Assembly (NCBI GenBank): GCA_021163545.1
Contig: JAGGTU010000004.1
Span: 1 to 5,324 of the forward strand
Reading direction: 5' to 3'
Source: a bacterium
GTDB lineage: Bacteria; Patescibacteriota; Minisyncoccia; Minisyncoccales; PEYH01
Length of the DNA: 5,324 nucleotides
Both the position numbers and the translations under genes were made by a program. Position 1 is the stretch's first letter. Each line of letters opens with the position of its first letter. Shown piece after piece: positions 1 to 5,324 of this stretch. A model generated the notes under the pieces. That model was not told the DNA's origin. It saw nothing but the letters and a program-made list of their open reading frames with translations, and ran no database searches.

Positions 1-440
1 AAAGCATTTATTGTCTCCAAAGGAGCTGAACCCAAAACTGTTACTGCACTTGCCCCTCCTTCTTTTGCTAGCCTAACCTCTGTTTTCCCTCGATCCATAC
101 ATTTTAAATCTGCAATAATATAAGGAGTTGGTGGAACTTTTTGTTTCTTTTCTATTTCCTCTTCTTGGATGACTCGGAAAATATCTCTCCAGCCCCCTGT
201 TTTTGTTTCTCCTTGGAAATTTCTTAACACTCTAGCGCTCCAAAAATTTCTAATCGCCTCAATTCCTTTAATCCCATAATTTTTAATTAATGGGGTACCT
301 GCTTCGATAATAATTCTTTTGTCTAAAGGCAGCTGAGAAATTATATTTCTTGCTTCCTCTAAAGTACTGTTTAGGGCAATTTGGAGATATTTTTGTTTTT
401 TATTTAATTTTGCCATTTTAGTTTTTTTAATTTTTTCCAT
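1..440 (-). CDS. 3-hexulose-6-phosphate synthase-like protein (OMPDC/HUMPS superfamily), 5' part
   Basis: This reading frame begins at ATG 440 (in-frame stop at 449-447) and runs off the window edge with 146 codons visible. The TIM-barrel landmarks of the HPS/OMP-decarboxylase superfamily appear in order: LQIALN at residues 19-24 (strand 1), IIIEAGTPLIK at 43-53, IADLKCMD at 109-116 (the DxKxxD catalytic signature) and AVTVLGSAP at 132-140. In this family HPS makes hexulose-6-phosphate from ribulose-5-phosphate and formaldehyde, or runs in reverse to supply ribulose-5-phosphate. Two things are odd. The usual first Asp (ALD) is Asn24, and about 36 extra, largely charged residues lie between the TPLIK helix and the DLKCMD strand. 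The exact substrate is therefore uncertain. No Shine-Dalgarno is visible. M9 (ATG 416) is an equally plausible start, leaving a short lead before strand 1. The upstream presenilin-like gene ends 13 bp away, so co-transcription is likely. Confidence 0.8.
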   Translation of the reverse strand, partial: MEKIKKTKMAKLNKKQKYLQIALNSTLEEARNIISQLPLDKRIIIEAGTPLIKNYGIKGIEAIRNFWSARVLRNFQGETKTGGWRDIFRVIQEEEIEKKQKVPPTPYIIADLKCMDRGKTEVRLAKEGGASAVTVLGSAPLETINA

Positions 441-453
441 TTTTGATTAATTT

Positions 454-1323
454 TCATATTAAGAATTTAACCACTAGATACCCTAAAATTGTAAAAAATG
501 AAATTGTCGGAAGAGCTGGCAAGGGTTTTCTTTTCTTTTGTGAAAGAAATAAAAGAAAGGTAAGTAAAATTCCAAAGACAGCAAAAGCTGCCACAACTAA
601 AGAGCTTGTGATACCATAAACTGCAATAAGAGAGGAAGAAAACATTAAAGGAAAAGCAATATCTCCTCCTCCCAAAATCACAAATTCCTTACCCGACTGG
701 ACTTTTTCTAAAGAAGCAGAAAGATTAGTAAACTTGTGAGGAATTATTAATCCCATCATTGTGCCGCTTTTGAGCATAGAAGTTGCCATTTTTTGCATGT
801 GTTTTGTTTTATAAACAGCAATAAAATCATATATAGACAATAGAGCTAAAAGTATCACAAAAGCCTCTGGCTGGAAACTTAATCCAAGTATTGCAGAAAT
901 ACCAGCCAACCCCAATCCAATAAAAAGATTATGGTTTAAAAGGGTTGGGTGTTTTGCTCGTCGATATACAAGCAGGGCGCAAAAAAGAAGAGGTAGAAGG
1001 TTTGTAAATAAAAAGTTATTGGGCAGAAAGGAAGAAAGTAAAGAAAGAACAATTAAAACTCCATATGCTCCTGAGAAAAAATATACTACTTTAAAAATTC
1101 TACCTCTTACTTTTTTTAGCTTCGGAAAATAAACCAAAAACAAAATTAGACCGGTGCCAAAAAAGAAAAGAGTTATAAATTCACCTATGGTTAAAGTAGG
1201 CATCTCGATTTTCTCCTTTAGTATAATCTTTTGGACCTGTTGAGCTGTAAATAGACCTAAAGAAAAAATAAAAATCGCAATTATTCCCTCCAATAAGAAT
1301 ATTTGCAATATGGGTTTTTTCAT
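454..1323 (-). CDS. presenilin/signal-peptide-peptidase-like intramembrane aspartyl protease
   Basis: This 289-residue polytopic membrane protein has about nine hydrophobic segments. It has the three signatures of the archaeal-type presenilin/SPP family: a YD motif in a membrane segment (SIYDFIAVY, catalytic Asp166), a GxGD motif (GGGDIAFP, catalytic Asp221) and a PAL motif (P269-A-L271) before the last membrane helix. The spacing and the GxGDIAFP context separate it from prepilin peptidases, which also use GxGD. Such enzymes cut transmembrane helices within the bilayer; the substrate here is unknown. The start ATG at 1323 overlaps the stop of the L,D-transpeptidase gene (ATGA), so translation is probably coupled and the two products may work on the envelope together. 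That last link is inference. The length is typical of prokaryotic members. A following ATG overlapping the stop (457) leads only to a 17-codon frame. Confidence 0.9.
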   Translation of the reverse strand: MKKPILQIFLLEGIIAIFIFSLGLFTAQQVQKIILKEKIEMPTLTIGEFITLFFFGTGLILFLVYFPKLKKVRGRIFKVVYFFSGAYGVLIVLSLLSSFLPNNFLFTNLLPLLFCALLVYRRAKHPTLLNHNLFIGLGLAGISAILGLSFQPEAFVILLALLSIYDFIAVYKTKHMQKMATSMLKSGTMMGLIIPHKFTNLSASLEKVQSGKEFVILGGGDIAFPLMFSSSLIAVYGITSSLVVAAFAVFGILLTFLLFLSQKKRKPLPALPTISFFTILGYLVVKFLI

Positions 1324-2564
1324 TGTTTAAGCCAGTTTAATATTTTCTCAACTTCATTTTTTATATCCTCTGCTCCTAAAATTATGATAACAATTCTATG
1401 TGATCTCTGACTATCCTTTAGATTAAAAACGAATAACCCTATTTGGCCAAAGTCAGGCACAAAGCCTGCTTTTCCGCCAATAAAATCTTCTCTTTTTGAG
1501 AAAATATTTTGGTTTGTGAGTTTTATATCTTTAAATTGGCCGGCAAAATTTACCAACTCGCCTTTGGTAATATCAAACAAAGGAGGTCTGTTGAAAAGAA
1601 TATATCTTGCTAAATAAAAAAGGTCTTTAGCTGAAGCTTTGTTTTGACTTAGGTTCTCAAAAGATACAAACTCTGTATTCTCCATCATAATCGCTTTTGC
1701 CTTTTTCTGAATTAAAGCTTTTGTTTTATCCTGACCCAAAAAATATGTTAGAGCTATCATTGCCTCTTTTGATGATCCAATAAGCATAGGGTAAAGCAAC
1801 TCTACCACTCCATATTTTTGACCCTCTTTTAATATTTGTGACCTTCTCTCTTTATATAATATAGCCTTTGTAATTTCTACTTTTTTCCTTAAATCCACAT
1901 TTTCTGCTACAACAGAGGCAACCAACAGATATGACAACTCTCCCATAGGATAAGTCGTGAGATAACTTTTCTTTAAAATGACCTGACCTGAATCTAAATC
2001 TGCCACAAGATAACTTTTAGCAGAAAGAGAAATTGGGTTGGAAATTTGAAGCAGAGCTGAATCTTTATTCTTTTGATCTATTACCAAAACCGGCATGTTC
2101 TTTTTTGCAAAGTCAAAGACTTTTTTAGCAGAAGGGTTGTCTAATCTAATACATCCGCCTGAAAACGACGATTTTAATCTCTTGCCATTTTTATAATAAG
2201 GTTCACCATGAATATAGTATTTACCATAAAAATGAACACTATAGGGCATATATACATTAGAAATATTAGAATAGCCAATTTTGTATTTTGCCAAAACATA
2301 ATAAACACCTGCTGGGGTTCCTCCCCAGATATCAGGGTTACCCTTGGCCAAAATATCAAATGTCTCTTTTGGGGCTCCTTCTTTAAAAAGTGAGAGTTTG
2401 TTCTCTTCCAAATTTATCTCTATAAAATCTTGTTTTTCTTTTATAAGGGCCTCCTCTTTAAAAGAAAAATCTGGCAATATAAGAGGGTGTGTTGAGAGGT
2501 GGCTCTCTCCTAAAATATTTATGAATGCCAAACCAGCTATGAGTAATTTCAACAAACTCCACAT
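1320..2564 (-). CDS. YkuD L,D-transpeptidase fused to a degenerate S11/penicillin-binding-like domain
   Basis: The preferred start is ATG 2564, giving 414 residues; a TTG two codons upstream (2570) is less likely. A hydrophobic N-terminus (residues 2-18) without a lipobox cysteine acts as signal peptide or anchor, so the protein works outside the membrane. Residues about 47-163 form a YkuD domain with the paired motif IHGEPY (His119) and SGGCIRLDN (catalytic Cys138). This domain forms L,D (3-3) cross-links in peptidoglycan or attaches proteins to it. Residues about 176-400 resemble D-Ala-D-Ala carboxypeptidases (SAKSYLVADLDSGQVILKK is typical of S11), but the three active-site motifs are changed: SxxK is E209-L-S-Y212, SxN is S264-S-K266, and KTG is K365-A-G367. 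The second domain is therefore probably non-catalytic and may bind substrate or a partner. The gene lies 7 bp after the small basic ORF and overlaps the presenilin-like gene by ATGA. Confidence 0.92.
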   Translation of the reverse strand: MWSLLKLLIAGLAFINILGESHLSTHPLILPDFSFKEEALIKEKQDFIEINLEENKLSLFKEGAPKETFDILAKGNPDIWGGTPAGVYYVLAKYKIGYSNISNVYMPYSVHFYGKYYIHGEPYYKNGKRLKSSFSGGCIRLDNPSAKKVFDFAKKNMPVLVIDQKNKDSALLQISNPISLSAKSYLVADLDSGQVILKKSYLTTYPMGELSYLLVASVVAENVDLRKKVEITKAILYKERRSQILKEGQKYGVVELLYPMLIGSSKEAMIALTYFLGQDKTKALIQKKAKAIMMENTEFVSFENLSQNKASAKDLFYLARYILFNRPPLFDITKGELVNFAGQFKDIKLTNQNIFSKREDFIGGKAGFVPDFGQIGLFVFNLKDSQRSHRIVIIILGAEDIKNEVEKILNWLKQ

Positions 2565-2571
2565 AATCAAA

Positions 2572-2691
2572 TCAAGTTTTTTTCTTTTTCCAGGCCTCTC
2601 TACATTTTTGAATTATAAACCTTGAAGGGGTACGATATGTTAGTTTTCTTCTTTTTGCTCTTTTTCGAGTCTTTTTGTAAGTTGCTTTCAT
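2572..2691 (-). CDS. 39-residue highly basic small protein, unknown function
   Basis: This short frame fills the space between DUF763 and the transpeptidase gene. Its ATG (2691-2689) overlaps the DUF763 TGA in an ATGA junction, and its own TGA lies 7 bp before the next ATG. That placement suggests translational coupling within the operon. The peptide begins MKATYKKTRKRAKRR and ends REAWKKKKT. It has 11 Lys and 7 Arg in 39 residues and a single acidic residue (Glu32), with a short central non-basic patch (FIIQ) and a Trp near the end. A nucleic-acid- or ribosome-binding role is plausible from charge alone, but I do not recognise a family. The A-rich composition could produce such a frame by chance, so the evidence is mainly the overlap and the exact fit between two genes. 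Confidence 0.6.
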   Translation of the reverse strand: MKATYKKTRKRAKRRKLTYRTPSRFIIQKCREAWKKKKT

Positions 2692-3830
2692 AATGAAACT
2701 GCATCAAGTAATCTTTTTCTTGCCGATTCTTTCTCTCTTAGCGAAATTTGAGCTTTTTGGATAGCTTTTTCCATAATCTCAATTGTTTCATCATAAGTTG
2801 ATCTAGATACAGGATAAGGAGTGGCATCTTTACCTCCATGGGCAAAAGAAAATCTTGCTGGATCCTCATAGGAGGGTTTTTTGCCATAAATTAACTCTGC
2901 AACTAAAGTTAAGGCTCTTATTGTTTTGGGACCTATTCCTTTAGTTCTAATTAACTCCTCAAAAGTTTTTGGTTTCAAAAAATGGGCTGCTTCAATTGTT
3001 GCTTTAAGTCTCTTTAAATCAAATTTTTCCTTTAAAACAGGGTGCCAGTGAAACTCAACATCTTTTAGGCTTATTAGAGTTAACTGTCCAATTTGCTGTT
3101 TTTTAATTAAAGCACTGGAGTGTTTTTGAAGTAAAACGAAATCTTTAAAAAAGGTTTTTGGTTCTTCTCTTACCATTTCTACACAAATTTCTCTTGTTTC
3201 TTTGCTTTTTTTTGCGATTAAATTTAAAGGTTTTACTCTTTTTTGGGTTGCAATGCCAGAATGTGGCTCCTCTACAAAATCTTTCACTTTATCTGAAAAC
3301 CAATGATATCTCCTTGCGGTTGCATTTTCGTCATTCATTCCTTGCTGAATGACCGCCCATTTTCCACTATTTACAAAAATTAAATTATGATGATACAAGG
3401 TATAACCATCTTGCAAAGCTGAATTATCAATTTTTGCTGAAATTTTTGAGGCATAAATTAAACTTTCAATCATCTTTTGATCTAACCCTATCGCTTCTCC
3501 CCATTGTTTAATTTGATCTGGTGTTTTTAACGAAGTTTTGCCTTTCCCTCCACAAACAAATATCTTCAGATCTTTTTCTATCCCACGAATTCCTTCTTTT
3601 AGAGCGGCCAAGGTTGTGGTAGTAAGACCAGAAGAATTGTAATCAAAGGAAAGGACGCAACCCAAACTTTGAAACCACACAGGATCTGATAGTCTTTCTA
3701 AAAAAACTTCTACCCCGAACTCTTCAATAATGGCTATTACTATACTACGAGCCAATCTCTTCATTCTGTTAAATAGCCATGGGGGGCAGTGACCACTATC
3801 AAGTGGAATTGTAGCTATACCCGTGCGCAT
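2688..3830 (-). CDS. DUF763 domain-containing protein, intact, start regenerated next to a homing endonuclease gene
   Basis: This 380-residue protein matches the DUF763 family along its length. The start MRTGIATIPLDSGHCPPWLF follows the family pattern (MRTG...LPL...P.WLF). Further conserved blocks are RLSDPVWFQSLGCVLSFD (46-63), SSGLTTT (66-72), CGGKGKTS (93-100), LQDGYTLYHH (139-148), WAVIQQGMN (158-166), RRYHWFSD (173-180), EEPHSGIA (187-194) and the C-terminal FAHGGKDATPYPV (329-341). Residues about 289-316 (KGIGPKTIRALTLVAELI) look like a helix-hairpin-helix DNA-binding element. The family's biochemical function is not established to my knowledge; nucleic-acid contact is inferred from the HhH. 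The ATG at 3830 is the only start after an in-frame TAG five codons upstream, with a weak purine-rich leader. The first ten codons overlap the end of the endonuclease ORF in another frame, so the gene depends on read-through transcription or re-initiation from it. It is followed by an ATGA-coupled small ORF. Confidence 0.93.
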   Translation of the reverse strand: MRTGIATIPLDSGHCPPWLFNRMKRLARSIVIAIIEEFGVEVFLERLSDPVWFQSLGCVLSFDYNSSGLTTTTLAALKEGIRGIEKDLKIFVCGGKGKTSLKTPDQIKQWGEAIGLDQKMIESLIYASKISAKIDNSALQDGYTLYHHNLIFVNSGKWAVIQQGMNDENATARRYHWFSDKVKDFVEEPHSGIATQKRVKPLNLIAKKSKETREICVEMVREEPKTFFKDFVLLQKHSSALIKKQQIGQLTLISLKDVEFHWHPVLKEKFDLKRLKATIEAAHFLKPKTFEELIRTKGIGPKTIRALTLVAELIYGKKPSYEDPARFSFAHGGKDATPYPVSRSTYDETIEIMEKAIQKAQISLREKESARKRLLDAVSL

Positions 3831-4884
3831 ATAATTCTTTTTCTAAAATTTTAATTTTCTTAAACTTCTCTAGGTGAAAGGTCCCTACTTCCTTTATAAA
3901 TTTTATAATCTCCTTTTTCTCTCTTAGCTGAATGTGATACCAAACCCCTTTTTTAGAGACGTGCTGATAGGGACCAGTAAAGCGAATATCAATATCAGAA
4001 AAAAGCATCATCGCTTCTTTTAAAAATTGATAATTGGCTTGATGAATTGCAATCCGTGAGTTTAAATAAGAAGAGTCGACGCTCCCCTCTGCATCAAAAA
4101 CGCCTGCGAGAAAATATTTTTTGTTTATTAAATCTAAATTTTTAACTAACTCGGGAATTTCTCCTACTTTTACCTTTAAAACTTGAGTCACGAATCTAAA
4201 AATTGGTTTATTGCCTACTTGAAGCACATTTTTGTGGGGATAAACAAAAAGCGGCATTTTCACATTAAACAATTGTTCAAAAAGGGGGCGAAGAATTTTC
4301 TCAAGCTGTGGAATGGACTTTTCGGTGGTGTTTATGAGATAATGTCCTCTATGCTGAGCGAGATGTCCATCTCCACAAAACCAGCCTAGAAAATAAGAAA
4401 GCTTTGGAGTAATAAATTTTGGTAGCCTCACTGGAACAGGAACTTTATGAACACTGAAGGTAAAATTACTGTTATATATTTGCTCCCATTTCTTTTGAAG
4501 CTCCCTTTGAGATTTGTGGCAATATTTCCCCCACAGAATAAGAAGCTTATATAAATTCTGAATTGAAATAGCCTTTTTCCCGTTTTTATAAGAGTAAAAC
4601 ATTGTAGAATGAACTCCTAATTCTTCTGGGATGAGTTTTCTAATTCTTAATCTCCTCCAGTTATTTTCTACCATCTCTTTCCAGATCTGTTGAATAAAGC
4701 CTTCTACCCCTTTCAAATAAATGGAAGAGTTTTTATCATCAGTGTTATTAATCAAATCTAACAAATAATTCTTTAAAGGAATTGCAGGCTTGTCCGGAAT
4801 ATTATTAATATTACAGACTGTATAAGAATAATCTTCTACTATAGACGAATTTGTAGCAATTCCTGTTCTCATCAATTTCATCAT
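3799..4884 (-). CDS. LAGLIDADG homing endonuclease with N-terminal HTH-like region, inserted at the 5' end of DUF763
   Basis: This 361-residue protein carries two LAGLIDADG motifs in one chain, as in monomeric double-motif enzymes: YFLGWFCGDGHL (164-175, acidic Asp172) and YFLAGVFDAEGSV (257-269, acidic position Glu266). Residues about 79-115 (RIRKLIPEELGVHSTMFYSY, then KNGKKAISIQNLYKLL) resemble a helix-turn-helix. Enzymes of this kind cut a long specific site and spread their own gene by break repair. The N-terminus reads MMKLMRTGIATNSS: residues 5-11 duplicate the start of DUF763. The first ~55 residues show no recognisable domain and may be recruited host or leader sequence. The last residues (AHGYSYNST) are encoded out of frame by the DUF763 start region. 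No intein Hint motifs (N-terminal Cys block, C-terminal HN) are present. Starts at 4884, 4881 and 4872 are all possible; none has a Shine-Dalgarno. The gene lies directly after a terminator-like hairpin. Confidence 0.9.
   Translation of the reverse strand: MMKLMRTGIATNSSIVEDYSYTVCNINNIPDKPAIPLKNYLLDLINNTDDKNSSIYLKGVEGFIQQIWKEMVENNWRRLRIRKLIPEELGVHSTMFYSYKNGKKAISIQNLYKLLILWGKYCHKSQRELQKKWEQIYNSNFTFSVHKVPVPVRLPKFITPKLSYFLGWFCGDGHLAQHRGHYLINTTEKSIPQLEKILRPLFEQLFNVKMPLFVYPHKNVLQVGNKPIFRFVTQVLKVKVGEIPELVKNLDLINKKYFLAGVFDAEGSVDSSYLNSRIAIHQANYQFLKEAMMLFSDIDIRFTGPYQHVSKKGVWYHIQLREKKEIIKFIKEVGTFHLEKFKKIKILEKELYAHGYSYNST
3810..3830 (-). repeat. copy 2 of the MRTGIAT-coding 21-bp direct repeat (regenerated start)
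   Basis: This copy is the functional start of DUF763 and encodes MRTGIAT with codons CGC, ACG, GGT, ATA for R-T-G-I. The CGC and ACG codons are GC-rich for this AT-rich window, which fits a recoded or imported copy. It lies 1042 bp from copy 1, so the two reading frames differ by one base. It also encodes part of the endonuclease C-terminus in another frame. Confidence 0.75.
4852..4872 (-). repeat. copy 1 of the MRTGIAT-coding 21-bp direct repeat (host 5' end)
   Basis: This copy sits at codons 5-11 of the endonuclease ORF and encodes MRTGIAT with codons AGA, ACA, GGA, ATT for R-T-G-I. It is probably the original 5' end of DUF763, now fused to the endonuclease. It matches copy 2 at 16 of 21 positions, and all five differences are synonymous. 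If one A is skipped after the repeat, the next codons read I-R-L, close to the I-P-L that follows copy 2, so homology may continue slightly past the repeat. Confidence 0.75.
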
Positions 4885-4910
4885 AACAAAAAGCTGGCTT
4901 TTCAGCCAGC
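4885..4910 (-). terminator. intrinsic (Rho-independent) terminator after the NIF3-like gene
   Basis: On the transcribed strand a perfect 7-bp stem, GCTGGCT and AGCCAGC, closes on a GAAA tetraloop (4900-4903) and is followed by TTTTTGTT. This is a classic intrinsic terminator, 28 bp past the NIF3-like stop. Its T-tract abuts the endonuclease start codon at 4884, so transcripts starting upstream would end before that gene unless they read through. The downstream operon then needs its own, unidentified promoter, or the hairpin acts as an attenuator. Confidence 0.8.
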
Positions 4911-4938
4911 ACCCCCAAATAAGTTCGCAGTAAAGAGT
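4911..4938 (-). other. non-coding spacer between the NIF3-like stop and the terminator
   Basis: This 28-bp spacer lies between the NIF3-like stop codon and the terminator stem. On the transcribed strand it contains a run of five G just before the stem. I see no convincing -35/-10 pair or ribosome-binding site for the endonuclease gene. With the hairpin it forms the largest gene-free stretch in the window. Confidence 0.5.
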
Positions 4939-5324
4939 TTAGTTTCTTGAAACTCTTATTAAGCCAGAACAAGGAATTATCTCAATTCCTCTTTTTTCTA
5001 GCTCATCTAAAAGTAAATTAACCCCTAAAGAATCAGAGGATATATGTCCTGCAATAACTACATTCACTAATGCATTCTCGGCTTCTTTTTTGTGCTCTTC
5101 TGAAATATGCATTCCGACGATTGTTCCAATACCAACCTGCGCCATCTTCTCATAAAGTTTTGGTGAACCTTCTGTGCCTCCTGTAATTTCTGTTAAAGCA
5201 ATTTTTCCGCATCGGTTTTCTTTATCTCCAACAAAAATTTTAGGACCGGCTCCCAGTTTTGTTGCTCGTTTATATTCCGGAATCGACTTCAAAAGAGCCA
5301 AAAGGTCTTTCAATCTCTCTGGCT
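4939..5324 (-). CDS. NIF3-like (NGG1p-interacting factor 3 family) protein, 3' part
   Basis: The frame is open at the right edge, with codons P-E-R-L-K-D running in from outside. A TTG at 5313 is therefore not taken as the start and the N-terminus lies beyond the window. About 127 residues are visible. The segment GTIVGMHISEEHKKEAENAL followed by NVVIAGHISSDSLGVN and ending in IEIIPCSGLIRVSRN resembles the C-terminal part of bacterial and archaeal NIF3-like proteins. There an AGHxxTE-type motif supplies metal-binding His and acidic residues; here the matching residues would be the His and Asp of AGHISSD. NIF3 proteins bind two divalent metals in a toroidal oligomer and their reaction is poorly defined. 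The stop is TAA, and the gene is followed by a strong terminator that separates it from the endonuclease/DUF763 operon. The family call rests on recalled motifs and only part of the protein. Confidence 0.72.
   Translation of the reverse strand, partial: PERLKDLLALLKSIPEYKRATKLGAGPKIFVGDKENRCGKIALTEITGGTEGSPKLYEKMAQVGIGTIVGMHISEEHKKEAENALVNVVIAGHISSDSLGVNLLLDELEKRGIEIIPCSGLIRVSRN

Noticed and set aside
404..457. 17-codon frame from an ATG overlapping the presenilin-like stop
   Set aside because: It shows an ATGA overlap but ends quickly and overlaps the HPS-like start, whose frame has clear family motifs.
2565..2570. TTG start for the L,D-transpeptidase gene
   Set aside because: An ATG two codons downstream is the stronger start and there is no ribosome-binding site favouring TTG.
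2208..2625. Plus-strand open frames at 2208-2393 and 2344-2625
   Set aside because: They lie antisense to the well-supported transpeptidase gene and the small ORF, with no recognisable motifs. The same applies to plus-strand frames at 3158-3352 and 4183-4389.
3830..4852. Group I or group II intron with endonuclease ORF
   Set aside because: The endonuclease ORF fills nearly the whole interval, leaving no clear room for a catalytic core, and I could not find convincing core motifs. A duplicated exon segment at the 3' end is also not expected of an intron. A covariance-model search would settle it.
3799..4884. Intein inside DUF763
   Set aside because: There is no Hint-type N-terminal block (Cys/Ser then xxGDT), no C-terminal HN-Cys/Ser/Thr, and the host frame is not continuous: the endonuclease ORF stops and DUF763 is in another frame.
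4933..4957. 8-bp perfect inverted repeat (AAGAGTTT / AAACTCTT) around the NIF3-like stop
   Set aside because: It is AT-rich and short, overlaps the last codons and has no T-tract. Chance is likely, and the nearby GC-rich hairpin is the better terminator.
1..5324. CRISPR array, tRNA, rRNA or insertion-sequence ends
   Set aside because: I saw no regularly spaced repeats, no tRNA-like cloverleaf and no transposase or terminal inverted repeats. The only mobile-element signal is the homing endonuclease.
1..5324. TGA read as an amino acid (alternative genetic code)
   Set aside because: TGA ends the endonuclease, DUF763, small ORF, transpeptidase and presenilin-like genes at sensible family lengths, and several of these TGAs form ATGA overlaps with the next start.

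Overview
The window carries one tightly packed run of genes, all on the minus strand, so transcription runs from high to low coordinates. It is AT-rich and almost fully coding. The longest gene-free stretch is the 54 bp at 4885-4938. Good Shine-Dalgarno sequences are scarce and several genes are joined by 4-bp ATGA stop/start overlaps. The L,D-transpeptidase (peptidoglycan cross-linking) points to a bacterium. The company it keeps is common in archaea and in uncultivated bacterial lineages: a DUF763 protein, a presenilin-like protease, and a hexulose-phosphate-synthase-like protein. A candidate-phylum (Patescibacteria/CPR-like or similar) bacterium is my best guess, at low confidence. TGA is clearly a stop here, which argues against the code-25 lineages.

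Layout in transcription order. (1) 5324-4939 is the 3' part of a NIF3-like gene, cut by the window edge. (2) 4910-4885 is a strong intrinsic-terminator-like hairpin that ends right at the next start codon. (3) 4884-3799 is a LAGLIDADG homing endonuclease with an N-terminal helix-turn-helix-like region. (4) 3830-2688 is an intact DUF763 gene with a helix-hairpin-helix motif. (5) 2691-2572 is an extremely basic 39-residue small ORF coupled to DUF763 by ATGA. (6) 2564-1320 is a two-domain envelope protein: a YkuD L,D-transpeptidase followed by an S11/penicillin-binding-like domain whose catalytic motifs are degraded. (7) 1323-454 is a presenilin/SPP-like intramembrane aspartyl protease, coupled to the previous gene by ATGA. 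(8) 440-1 is the 5' part of an OMPDC/HPS-superfamily gene with an unusual insertion, cut by the window edge.

The standout is the endonuclease/DUF763 junction. The endonuclease ORF begins (after MMKL) with the same seven residues that begin DUF763, MRTGIAT. The two DNA copies differ at 5 of 21 positions and every difference is synonymous. The endonuclease ends out of frame inside the second copy, and DUF763 restarts from that copy. The arrangement looks like a homing-endonuclease element that invaded the extreme 5' end of DUF763, took over its start codon, and supplied a recoded replacement start. It fits neither a standard intein nor a recognisable group I intron. Other points of interest are the dead-looking S11 domain fused to a live-looking L,D-transpeptidase, the coupled basic micro-ORF, and the HPS-like protein with an inserted segment and an Asp-to-Asn change.
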